From NCBI GenBank assembly GCA_964293155.1, contig CAXYYA010000023.1, forward strand, positions 1-55,574: a stretch of 55,574 nucleotides of DNA, written 5' to 3'. How positions within the stretch are numbered: position 1 is the first letter of the stretch; the number at the start of each line of letters is the position of its first letter. Positions 40,781 to 49,663 of the stretch are shown piece by piece. Under the pieces are notes generated by a model. It was not told the DNA's origin, did no database searches, and saw only the letters and a program-made list of their open reading frames with translations. A program made the translations under genes and the position numbers. This stretch comes from JAQVEB01 sp028698105 (lineage in GTDB: Bacteria > Bacteroidota > Bacteroidia > Bacteroidales > Dysgonomonadaceae).

Positions 40781-43537
40781 TCAAAATATCAAACTCGCAA
40801 ACTGTTTGAGTGATCTTCGCCAGGTCAACCACTCGTGTGATGTGCCCGGAGATTCGTAATAAACATGTTTAACACCTATTTTATCGAGTTCTTTATGAAA
40901 AGAATTTACACTTTGATACATTCTCTCAGGTTCTGCGGTGCCAATGCTTATATACATTACTTTCACCTTATTGTTGAACCCAGAAACGTCAGACCAAACC
41001 CCATTGTATAGTTCCTTAAAATTTGCGTCGGGCTGAATGAACGCCGCACCGCTGAATCCTCCGATATATGCAAATTTATCCAGATTGTTCAGTGTAGTTT
41101 GAAACGTTTGAAAACCACCCATGGACAGTCCGGCCATAGCTCTGTGGTTTCTGTCGGGAATCGTTCTGAACTCTTTGTCAACGAATGGGATGAGTTCTTC
41201 AATAACAACGTCTGTAAAAGCATTTGCCAACATTCCCCGGAATGTGGATTCACTTTCATTGTTTTTATCAGGATTAACGGCATATCCTCTATCCATGACC
41301 ACGATCATTTCTCTGGCCTGATTATCGGCTATCAAATTATCGAGGATTAAGTCAACTTTCCCTTGATTTGGCCAACCTGTTTCGTCTTCGCCTCCTCCAT
41401 GCTGAAGATACAAAACAGGATATCTTTTTTGTAGATTGTTATCGTAACCGGGGGGAGTATAAACGAATGCCCGTCTCCAATCCTTTGTTATACCAGAATA
41501 ATATCTGATTTGCTGAATTTTACCGTGCGGCACATTTTTAATCGTATAATATTCGCCTCCGGTTTTTTCGGGAATTTCAATGCCACTCGCCATGCGACCC
41601 ATTCCGTAGAACGTTTGGCTCGAAGGATCACAAACAGCAACTCCATCAATCAGAAGAGAGTAATAATGAAATCCTTCAACGATGGGTTCCGTTGTAACTT
41701 CCCAAATTCCATTATTTTTCACCATGTCATACTTCTTCAATAAGTCAATTTGAACCTGCTTCGCATCGGGAGCATTCACCTGAAAAACCACTCTGTGATC
41801 GTTCAATATTCGTGGATAGTTAGCTCCGGGAACGTTCGTTGAAGCGGCAACGCCTTGCATAATTCTCCGTTCGGGAAGAGTGTTTTGAACTGCAGGAGGT
41901 TCATTACTGAATTTACGGATCAAATCGGGGGTTACAGGTTTAAACAACAATTGCGACAAGTTATACAAACCTTCTTTCCAAACCTTGAAATCATGAACTC
42001 CGCCTGGAATCACTCGATACACGTGTTCAATATTATTTTCAACAAGATAATCGTGTGTTCGTTTACTGAAGGATAACAGTCCGTCTTTATCGCCACATGA
42101 AATCCAAAGCAATTTTAATTTCTTTTTTGCTTCTTCGGGATTCGGAATTAATACTTCCGGTGTTTTTGTGTTGGGTGCAGATGAAAAGCCTCCAACCCAT
42201 GCGAATTCATTGAGGTTCCCCAATCCGAAATTTAACGACTGCCCGCCTCCCATAGACAAGCCTGCAATAGCTCTGTTTTCTCTGTTTTTAAGTGCCGGAT
42301 AATTCTTTTCGATATAGGGAATTAAATCATCAATCAAGTCTCTTTCAAAATCTGCAAACGCCTGAACTTTATCGGGCGCCATGATATTTCCAACCGCTCG
42401 ATCATCTTTCATTGCCCGTCCATTCGGCATAACGACAATCATATCGGCTATTTTTTTATCGGAATATAAGTTATCGAGAATAACCTGAGGTTGTCCGCCG
42501 TTCAGCCATTCTTTTTCATCGCCTCCTATTCCATGCAACAAATAAAGCACGGGGTATTTCTTTCTTTTAGAGAATCCGGGAGGTGTGTAAACCAATGCCT
42601 TTCTTGTTGTTCCTACTGTTTTTGAGTTATATTGAATCGTATCAATTCTTCCATGCATAATTCCGCTACGAGGAGTATCAAAATTGGTTGGAACTGTGGC
42701 TTTGTAGCCCAAAATAGACAACATTTCTGTTGCGTAACGGTATCCGAGTTGTTCATACCCTTGAGCAGTAAAATGTAAACTATCGGCACCCGCAATACAT
42801 CCCGTTGAAGGAATAAAATGGGCAGTTGGAATGGTTTCGGGCAGTTTGGCGATAATGTCATTCATAACGGCACACTTGCCGTGTTGGTCTGCAGGAACAA
42901 CTCCACCAGCGAGAAGCGGCACGTCGTTTGCATTTAAGTTTAAGTCATACAGCAAGTTAGTATAGACCTTATTCACTTTTGCAGGCCATGTTACATCGCC
43001 TGTGTTTGATTCCCCCTGATGTAGAAGAATACCTTTAATAACGCCGTCTCGCTGCGCAAGTTTTGCCATTTCAACCAAACGTTTGTAAGGATTTCCATCA
43101 TATTGTTTGATCATGTTTTTCATCCAGTCCGGAGCACTCGCCGCATACGACTGGTAAGTATCTTGGTCGAATAATTCGATTTTACATCCCCCGATGGCAA
43201 CATTGATTACCCCTACTCTAATATTTTCAGGCAAATTTTTCACCATTGTTCTACCGAAAAAATCTGCAGGCCCCAATCCGGTGTTGCAGCGAACCAAAGG
43301 AGGAGTTGCTGTGTACCACATGCCTTTTATTCTTCCCAAATCGGGACAATCCACTGCTGCCATAACCTTAAATCTGGCATCCACTTCGGTGTACTGTGGT
43401 TCAATTTTGGCTGCTCCTTCCATATTCGACTGTCCAAAACACAAGTAAATATGAAAGTCTTTATCCTGTGCTTTTGCATTTAAATTCAAAAAGAAAAGCC
43501 CTACAAACAAAACAACTTGTATAAGTCTGATTTTCAT
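40781..43537 (-). CDS. Multidomain esterase CE6-CE1-CBM48-CE1
   Basis: 918 residues with a signal peptide (to about residue 24). Residues 26-283 are an SGNH CE6-type acetylesterase with Ser37 (FGQSNMEG), the LHQGESN block and His255 near TAQG. Residues 290-535 are a CE1 alpha/beta hydrolase with Ser428 (GLSMGG), Asp483/485 and His515. Residues about 575-665 look like a CBM48-type beta-sandwich, followed by a second CE1 (680-918) with Ser805 and His901. All three catalytic sets look intact. It should remove acetyl and feruloyl groups from xylan and is the last gene of the xylan locus, 18 bases after the SGNH gene. The two CE1 domains are only distantly similar, so they may differ in specificity. 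Confidence 0.9.
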   Translation of the reverse strand: MKIRLIQVVLFVGLFFLNLNAKAQDKDFHIYLCFGQSNMEGAAKIEPQYTEVDARFKVMAAVDCPDLGRIKGMWYTATPPLVRCNTGLGPADFFGRTMVKNLPENIRVGVINVAIGGCKIELFDQDTYQSYAASAPDWMKNMIKQYDGNPYKRLVEMAKLAQRDGVIKGILLHQGESNTGDVTWPAKVNKVYTNLLYDLNLNANDVPLLAGGVVPADQHGKCAVMNDIIAKLPETIPTAHFIPSTGCIAGADSLHFTAQGYEQLGYRYATEMLSILGYKATVPTNFDTPRSGIMHGRIDTIQYNSKTVGTTRKALVYTPPGFSKRKKYPVLYLLHGIGGDEKEWLNGGQPQVILDNLYSDKKIADMIVVMPNGRAMKDDRAVGNIMAPDKVQAFADFERDLIDDLIPYIEKNYPALKNRENRAIAGLSMGGGQSLNFGLGNLNEFAWVGGFSSAPNTKTPEVLIPNPEEAKKKLKLLWISCGDKDGLLSFSKRTHDYLVENNIEHVYRVIPGGVHDFKVWKEGLYNLSQLLFKPVTPDLIRKFSNEPPAVQNTLPERRIMQGVAASTNVPGANYPRILNDHRVVFQVNAPDAKQVQIDLLKKYDMVKNNGIWEVTTEPIVEGFHYYSLLIDGVAVCDPSSQTFYGMGRMASGIEIPEKTGGEYYTIKNVPHGKIQQIRYYSGITKDWRRAFVYTPPGYDNNLQKRYPVLYLQHGGGEDETGWPNQGKVDLILDNLIADNQAREMIVVMDRGYAVNPDKNNESESTFRGMLANAFTDVVIEELIPFVDKEFRTIPDRNHRAMAGLSMGGFQTFQTTLNNLDKFAYIGGFSGAAFIQPDANFKELYNGVWSDVSGFNNKVKVMYISIGTAEPERMYQSVNSFHKELDKIGVKHVYYESPGTSHEWLTWRRSLKQFASLIF

Positions 43538-43555
43538 AGCGTTGTTGATTTTATA

Positions 43556-44776
43556 TTAATTGAATAAACTTAAATTTATACTTTCTCCCATTCTTTTGTA
43601 TCCTGCTTCGTTTGGATGCAGAAAATCTCCATCGTGCATATCCGGTAAAATGGTTTTCATATCACCCGGATTCTGCATTGTTTTATCGAAATCAATAACT
43701 GCGTCAAAATGCCCTGAAGTTCTAATCCATTCATTCACAATATCACGGGCATGTTGACGATATTCGTTATCGTAAAAAGATTTTGCAAATGGAAGGATCG
43801 TAGCTCCGTAAACGCGTATGTTTCTGGCGTGTGCTTTGGTTATCATATTGTCATAAGCGAGAATCAACTCTCCTGCAACTTCTTCTGCCTCCTTTTGAGT
43901 TTTAATTCCACCTATATCATTGATTCCCTCCAATATTATCAACCATTTCACGTTGCTTTGCGAAAGGACATCTCTTTCAAAACGCTCAAGTGCAGTTGGA
44001 CCCAAACCACCACGTAAAACACAATTTCCGCCAATTCCCATATTCAAAATCCCGATATGTTTTTTTTGAGGATCACTCAACAGCCTCTCCGATAAAATAT
44101 CGGTCCAGCGATTTTGTTTGTTGGTACCGGAACCTCTTCCATCGGTTATTGAATTGCCCAACACGACTATTGCAGCAGAATTTGCGGATGATTGCACATC
44201 TATGCCATTAATCACGTACCAGTGATCGGTTTTTATTGATTCTGCAAAATCGGCAGACGAAAGCTGATTACCTGTAAGAATATACGACGTTGTGCGCGAA
44301 CCGGGATGTCCGGTTACATCGGGAGAGGTTTTCCCGAAATGAATGGTAATGGCTAATGTTGAACCGGGTTTTAAATCAAATTTAATGGGATCCGAAAGAG
44401 TCTCACTTCCTGGAGTCAGAACTATATCTGAATTACCACTGAACTTCAATATCTTTTGAGAGGAAATATCTACCCCACTGCCGTTTAAGGAACGTGCAAT
44501 TGCCACCGATCTCAACTCAACAGGTCTTGTACTGAAAACGTTCGATAAACGGACTCTGATTACTTCACCACCAATGGAAACCCTTACAATTTGTCGTAAT
44601 GTGTTATTGGAAAGTCCGGGCTCAGGTGGCATATTGCGCGGCTCAACCAACTGCGGGGCTGTAGCCCAGGTTCCCACCCAATGTGTATTTTTGTTTGAAA
44701 GGGATTTTGCATTAAAACATCCCTGCACAACAAATGCAATGAGCAGTCCAACAAAAACTTTTCCAAAAATTTTCAT
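43556..44776 (-). CDS. SGNH/GDSL-family polysaccharide esterase
   Basis: 406 residues with a signal peptide (residues 1-19; a possible lipobox QGCF gives Cys20). An N-terminal beta-domain (about 30-195, WVGTWATAPQLVEPRNMPPEPGL) precedes the SGNH domain with VVLGNSITDGRGSG (Ser nucleophile), MGIGGNCVL, LEGINDIGG and a C-terminal DGDFLHPNEAGYKRMG carrying the Asp and His. GDSL enzymes with this layout deacetylate plant polysaccharides. It follows the GH43 gene by 31 bases and precedes the triple esterase by 18, so it belongs to the xylan operon. Acetylxylan esterase is the likeliest role, by context. Confidence 0.9.
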   Translation of the reverse strand: MKIFGKVFVGLLIAFVVQGCFNAKSLSNKNTHWVGTWATAPQLVEPRNMPPEPGLSNNTLRQIVRVSIGGEVIRVRLSNVFSTRPVELRSVAIARSLNGSGVDISSQKILKFSGNSDIVLTPGSETLSDPIKFDLKPGSTLAITIHFGKTSPDVTGHPGSRTTSYILTGNQLSSADFAESIKTDHWYVINGIDVQSSANSAAIVVLGNSITDGRGSGTNKQNRWTDILSERLLSDPQKKHIGILNMGIGGNCVLRGGLGPTALERFERDVLSQSNVKWLIILEGINDIGGIKTQKEAEEVAGELILAYDNMITKAHARNIRVYGATILPFAKSFYDNEYRQHARDIVNEWIRTSGHFDAVIDFDKTMQNPGDMKTILPDMHDGDFLHPNEAGYKRMGESINLSLFN

Positions 44777-44807
44777 CCTATTGAAGTTTATTTATATAAA
44801 AAATCAA

Positions 44808-46532
44808 TCACAAAGGTGAAGCATCATTGGCGGTTGTTGCATATAACCCAATTAAATTACCTGTGAAACCTCCGGCAACGTTAGTTGACAAAATGTCTCC
44901 CGAAACAGTTCCTCCTAAATTCTTGAAATTGATGCCATCGGTTGAATAATTAAATTGATAGTCATCGCCCATTGCTTTAACCTGCAATTTTACAGGTTGT
45001 TTCACATCTATCGGAATACTCGCCAAAACCCTGGAATCTCCTTTTTCTGTTCGCTGCAACAACAAAAAATAACCGTTATTCTTCTTCGTGATACCAAATA
45101 CGTAGTTAAATTTTTCGCTCTGATAACACACAATACCAGCCAAATCCTTCTCTGAATTTGGAATGTATTTCATCGTCGTTGTCGCAGTAAAAGCCTTGTG
45201 TTGTTGACGGTGAAAAAGAGTTGATGTAGGTGCGACTTGCTTAATATTAACTGCAAATGGTTTTATTTGCAAACCGTTTTTTGTTTTATAAATAAAATCT
45301 TCACGCGGGCCTCTTACGCCAATCCAGCGATAATCAAGTTTTTCGGACGAAAAATTATCGGTAAACGTAAAATTGCCATTCGGGAAAAAACCGTTTGATC
45401 CGGTTTGGTTCGTTACTCCCTCCGGCATTTTCAGCTTTGGCTCCATAGGGATAAGTCCATTTTCAAACACCGGGAATTCCCCACTCCAATCAACAGGAAG
45501 TATAAATGTTTCTCTACCTGTGTTCACTCTGCCTTTTTCGTTGGGGCGAACAGCCAAAAAAACTCCATAATATTTTCCGTCAGGCCCTTCGACCAAATCG
45601 GCATGTCCTGCCCAATCCACTTTGTTAGTCCTGTTCGGGTTCAGGTATCGCTGAGACAAAATAGGATTGCTCGGAGCTGGCTTGTATGGCCCTTTCGGAT
45701 GATCACTCGTAAAAATAACTTCGCTATGCCAACCTCCGGTTCCTCCTTCGGCGCACATTAAATAATAACGATCGTTTTTTTTGTAAATATGGGGGGCTTC
45801 AATCCAAATTGGTTTTTGAGTAATATCTACACCGCCATCCACGATTATTTTATCCGTACCGGGAATTATCTGATCCTTTTCCGTGTCATACTCCCAGATT
45901 TTTATTACGCGATGTCCGTTATATAATTCTTTTCCCCTGTCGGGAGCATCATTATGCACCACATAAGCTTTTCCGTCTTCGTCAAAGAAGAGCGAAGGAT
46001 CAATACCGCTGAAATTGAGCTTATACACCTCACTCCATCCTTTAAACGGATCTTTTGTTTTTACCACCATATTTCCAATATCTCCGGCAAATTGGGTTGT
46101 GATCATGTAAAAAGTATCGTTATACGGATTGTATTTGATTGCCGGAGCATATATGCCAGCACTTATACCGGTATCTTGTACTTTTAATTGTGATTTTCTG
46201 TCCAGCACATGCCCGATTTGTGTCCAGTTCACTAAATCTTTTGAATGAAAAATGGGAACTCCCGGAAACATGGCAAATGTTGAAGTTACCAGAAAATAAT
46301 CGTCGCCTTTGCGGGTAATGGACGGATCGGGATAACAACCCTGCAAAATAGGATTATAGAACTCGTTTGATTTTAAAGGATTATTTTTATAAATATTGTC
46401 TTCTCCCTGATAAACAAACTCGCTGAAAACAGGAGCGTTCGAATTGCTTTTTTTTTGAGCATGCGCATCAAAAGAAAATAGCATGAATAAAAATCCGGTT
46501 AATAGGATTAAAAAATATTGATTTTTTTTCAT
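44808..46532 (-). CDS. GH43 glycosidase with C-terminal beta-sandwich
   Basis: 574 residues. The ATG at 46532 gives MKKNQYFLILLTGFLFMLFSF..AHAQ, a standard signal peptide. The five-blade GH43 domain (about 40-345) shows GCYPDPSITRKGDDYFL (catalytic base Asp), GIDPSLFFDEDG (pKa-modulating Asp) and WIEAPHIYKKNDRYYL (general acid Glu). A C-terminal lectin-like module (about 375-574) resembles that of GH43 xylosidases, with GVRGPREDF and YQFNYSTDGINFKNLGG. Expected activity is beta-xylosidase or alpha-arabinofuranosidase on xylo-oligosaccharides. The ATG at 46553 would overlap the upstream gene by 11 bases and is less likely. Confidence 0.93.
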   Translation of the reverse strand: MKKNQYFLILLTGFLFMLFSFDAHAQKKSNSNAPVFSEFVYQGEDNIYKNNPLKSNEFYNPILQGCYPDPSITRKGDDYFLVTSTFAMFPGVPIFHSKDLVNWTQIGHVLDRKSQLKVQDTGISAGIYAPAIKYNPYNDTFYMITTQFAGDIGNMVVKTKDPFKGWSEVYKLNFSGIDPSLFFDEDGKAYVVHNDAPDRGKELYNGHRVIKIWEYDTEKDQIIPGTDKIIVDGGVDITQKPIWIEAPHIYKKNDRYYLMCAEGGTGGWHSEVIFTSDHPKGPYKPAPSNPILSQRYLNPNRTNKVDWAGHADLVEGPDGKYYGVFLAVRPNEKGRVNTGRETFILPVDWSGEFPVFENGLIPMEPKLKMPEGVTNQTGSNGFFPNGNFTFTDNFSSEKLDYRWIGVRGPREDFIYKTKNGLQIKPFAVNIKQVAPTSTLFHRQQHKAFTATTTMKYIPNSEKDLAGIVCYQSEKFNYVFGITKKNNGYFLLLQRTEKGDSRVLASIPIDVKQPVKLQVKAMGDDYQFNYSTDGINFKNLGGTVSGDILSTNVAGGFTGNLIGLYATTANDASPL

Positions 46533-46542
46533 CGTACAACTA

Positions 46543-48117
46543 TTATTGTTCATTTAAAATTTTATCGTGAATATTGAAATAATCAAAATCTACAAAACCA
46601 CCTGTTATTTTGGTGGCATAGTTAAATAACCCAAAACGGTATCCCATAAAATGGGGCAGTGTGTATTGCATTTTTAGCTGTGAACCTATTTTTATCCAGT
46701 TCTTACCATTCGTACTGTAATAAAAATCGGCAACGTCTTTCATTTCAGTAAAATCACAAGTAGCTCTAAAATAAATTTTCTCGCTATTTAATGGTATTCG
46801 TTCCACTTCTTCCGGGTTATCCGATTGGGCATTGATCATAATGATGGATTTGGCTCCATTTTCATATTTTACGCCTACTAATCCGTATTTCTTCTGTAAA
46901 AGCGCTAACCCAGCAACATCGCCTTCTTTCATATTTGAAACATCAACAAATGTTTCACCCGTGCATACGGGACCAATGGTGCGTTGCGTAAGTGTATTTT
47001 TGGCTTTTAAGAAGCCGGCTGCAACACGTCCGGTTGTGAGGCGCAAATACCCTTTCTTTCCATTTACTGACCAGAATGAGTTATCGGGATTATGGTTCCA
47101 CTGCCACACCAACGGTAGAAGAGGCTCATTTGCTGAACGACTAAAATCATCGGAAGCGACAATTGCGGGTATCAAACTTTTATTTGCCGGCAAATTTAAC
47201 GAATCAGGCACTACTCCATCAATACCGATTACGGGCCATCCGTTTTCCCATTTCACAGGTGCTAAATACGGAATGCGCCCCACTGAGCCGTAATCGCGGA
47301 ATAAATAGGCGTACCAATCGCCTTGCGGAGTATCTATCAATCCTCCTTGAGCAATCCCTCTGTCTTGCAATGCTACACGTCCTTCGTATGGTCCCGTAAT
47401 GTTGTCGGCACGATGGACGACCACCGTTCGCATACCGCCACGAGGCCAAGTTATGTTGAAAAGATAATATTTACCCTTTACCTTGAATAGCTGCGAACCT
47501 TCCGAAGGCAGTCCGATATTATTTCCTGCCGGAGCGCTGGCATTTTCGATAAGCACTCTTTCCGTTCCTTCAATGATTCCCGTAAGGTCTTGTTTCAATT
47601 CCACCATGCGCAATTTTCCGACTCCCCATATCATGTATATTTTACCGTCATCATCAAAAAAGATAGTATGATCATGGTAAGATGGTTTGAATTTGATTAC
47701 TTTCCATGGGCCTTTTTCGATATCTTTCGTCGAATAAATGTACGTTGTTCCTGTTGTTCCGGCAAAAGTTGATACATAGTACGTATCATTATGGTAGCGG
47801 ATACAGCTTGCCCACGAACCTCCTCCATAGGCGTTTTTCCCATTATTAAGGTTTAACTCATCAGTATCATCCAAAACATCGTAACAATAATTTACGAGTT
47901 CCCAGTTTATCAAGTCCTTCGATTTCATGATGGGAACGCCGGGACTCATGTGCATGGTAGTACTGCTCATGTAATACGTATCGCCTACACGAACCATAGA
48001 CATATCAGGAACATCGGCGAAAATAACGGGATTGTGCGCTTTTTCCCTTACAACGGTTTTCAATGTATTACACGATACAAAAACCGTCAAAAAAATACAT
48101 GCTAAAAGAAATCTCAT
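46543..48117 (-). CDS. GH43 glycosidase (second)
   Basis: 524 residues from MRFLLACIFLTVFVSC, a lipoprotein signal peptide (Cys16). The catalytic blades include DVPDMSMVRVGDTYYMSST (base Asp), YHDHTIFFDDDGKIYMIWG (modulating Asp) and GLPSEGSQLFKVKGKYYLF (acid Glu). The C-terminal part (about 320-524) is a beta-sandwich with PLVWQWNHNPDNSFW, LTQRTIGPVCTGETFVDVS and DFYYSTNGKNWIKIG. It resembles GH43 arabinofuranosidase/xylosidase subfamilies of Bacteroidetes xylan loci. It lies 10 bases upstream of the GH43 gene that follows it in transcription and 11 bases downstream of the broken GH43-CBM6 gene. Lipidation suggests a surface or periplasmic anchor. Confidence 0.92.
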   Translation of the reverse strand: MRFLLACIFLTVFVSCNTLKTVVREKAHNPVIFADVPDMSMVRVGDTYYMSSTTMHMSPGVPIMKSKDLINWELVNYCYDVLDDTDELNLNNGKNAYGGGSWASCIRYHNDTYYVSTFAGTTGTTYIYSTKDIEKGPWKVIKFKPSYHDHTIFFDDDGKIYMIWGVGKLRMVELKQDLTGIIEGTERVLIENASAPAGNNIGLPSEGSQLFKVKGKYYLFNITWPRGGMRTVVVHRADNITGPYEGRVALQDRGIAQGGLIDTPQGDWYAYLFRDYGSVGRIPYLAPVKWENGWPVIGIDGVVPDSLNLPANKSLIPAIVASDDFSRSANEPLLPLVWQWNHNPDNSFWSVNGKKGYLRLTTGRVAAGFLKAKNTLTQRTIGPVCTGETFVDVSNMKEGDVAGLALLQKKYGLVGVKYENGAKSIIMINAQSDNPEEVERIPLNSEKIYFRATCDFTEMKDVADFYYSTNGKNWIKIGSQLKMQYTLPHFMGYRFGLFNYATKITGGFVDFDYFNIHDKILNEQ

Positions 48118-48128
48118 ATTCGTTATTT

Positions 48129-49486
48129 TTATCTGGAAAACATCCAATAATCAAAAAACATAATTCTGCCTGGTTTATCTCCTTTAAAAACAAAAAACAC
48201 ATCATGAACACCCGTTATTTTGGGGACGTCCACCGTTACCAAAGTCCATCGGTTATCTCCTCCTGTGAGTGGGATGTTCAATGTGCCCAGTAATTTTCCG
48301 TCGGAACTTCCCAGACGAACTTCCATAGTAACACCGCCATTATGCGTTGTTCCTACTCTTGCCGTAAATCGCGCGGGACCTTCGTTTCCAAAATCCACAC
48401 CCTTTACTTTGGTATAATCGTTGTTCTGCATTGCATTTACAAACACTCCGACTTTTTGTTTTGAGACGCTTTTACACCTTCGGAAAAAGAAATAGTTTCC
48501 GCCTCATTTTTTTTGTACGGATTCAAAGTTTCGAGTCCGTTTTTTATACCTTCGGCCATTTTCATCTGACGAATGGAGCCATCATTATTAAATTGCACTT
48601 CATCTACACACACCGAACGCGTAAAACCGCTGCCGCCTGGCAATCCTCCATTGTGATAAAATAGATAGGTTTTACCCTTGTAGTCCACTATTCCCGGGTG
48701 GTTTGTAAAACTCCTCCCTTCAGTGGGCATAAGAACACCCTGATATTCCCATGGGCCTTGCGGACTTTTACCGGTTGAATAACCTAAATGCTCGGGAATT
48801 GGACCTCCAGCCCATAACAAATAGTACAAATTGTTACGCTTGTACAACCATGGTGCCTCTTCGTAGAGTGTTGGCCGGTCTTTCACGTTGCCTTCCCGTT
48901 TTCCGAAAGATTCAACCGTCATGGGTACTTTTGTGATCTCACCACTAAAAGAAATCATGTCTTCGTTCAGTTTTACGTAGTAACAAAACGGATTTCCCCA
49001 GTAAAGATACGCTTGTCCGTCATCATCCACAAAAACGGTTGGGTCTATATCTCCCCAACTACTTTGAACGAGCGGTTTTCCGAGCGGATCATAAAACGGC
49101 CCATAGGGGCTATCGGCTACAGCTACACCGATAGCAGGACGGTTGTTCTCTTTTGAAACAACCGGAACGTACATGTAAAATTTTCCGTCTCTTTCGATAC
49201 ACTGTGCTGCCCATGCACCTCCTTTAGCCCAGCTAAAATCGGAGTAGGAAAGCACTACCCCATGATATGTCCAATTGACCATATCGGTAGTAGTGTACAG
49301 TTTCCAGTTATTCATCACAAACCATGTTGAATTGTCTTCATCGTGGCTTGTGTAAAGATAAAGTTTACCATTGTACACCATAGGTGTCGGATCAGCGGTG
49401 TACATGGTTTGTATTATGGGATTCTGGGCATTTGAATATAAGAAAAATCCCAAAAAGAAAAAAACAAATTGTCTTCTAAGATTCAT
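48129..49486 (-). pseudogene. GH43-CBM6 glycosidase interrupted by a frameshift
   Basis: The first part (49486-48437, MNLRRQFVFFFLGFFLYSNAQ) has a signal peptide and an intact GH43 domain: MYTADPTPMVYNGKLYLYTS, DIDPTVFVDDDGQAYLYWG and LYEEAPWLYKRNNLYYLLW. It ends early at SQNKKSECL-stop. The missing CBM6 half continues in another frame at 48446-48129 (VNAMQNNDYTKVKGVDFG, then VRLGSSDGKLLGTL). At 48453-48457 the coding strand has five A; one more A would join SQNKK to VGVFVNAMQN and restore a normal GH43-CBM6 protein of about 450 residues. It is thus a one-base deletion in a homopolymer, or a sequencing error. The GH43 part may still be made, lacking its xylan-binding module. Confidence 0.87.
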
Positions 49487-49615
49487 ATATTTTCCATGAA
49501 TTTGAATAAACAATAAAACACATAAACAAACGAATATTTTTTATCGTGTAGTTTTACACAATCGTTTTTCCGTGATAAATTTTGGCAAACTACATCGGCC
49601 ATCATAAAAAACCGT

Positions 49616-49642
49616 TTCCCCTTCTAAAATTTAGAAGGGGAA
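49616..49642 (-). terminator. Strong hairpin between GH10 and the GH43 genes
   Basis: Arms of 13 bases, TTCCCCTTCTAAA and its exact complement, with one base at the centre. On the minus strand it is followed by ACGGTTTTTT, so it looks like an intrinsic terminator 21 bases after the GH10 stop. Partial readthrough would set the ratio of proximal to distal genes. Confidence 0.85.
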
Positions 49643-49663
49643 CACAATTTTTTATAAATAAAT

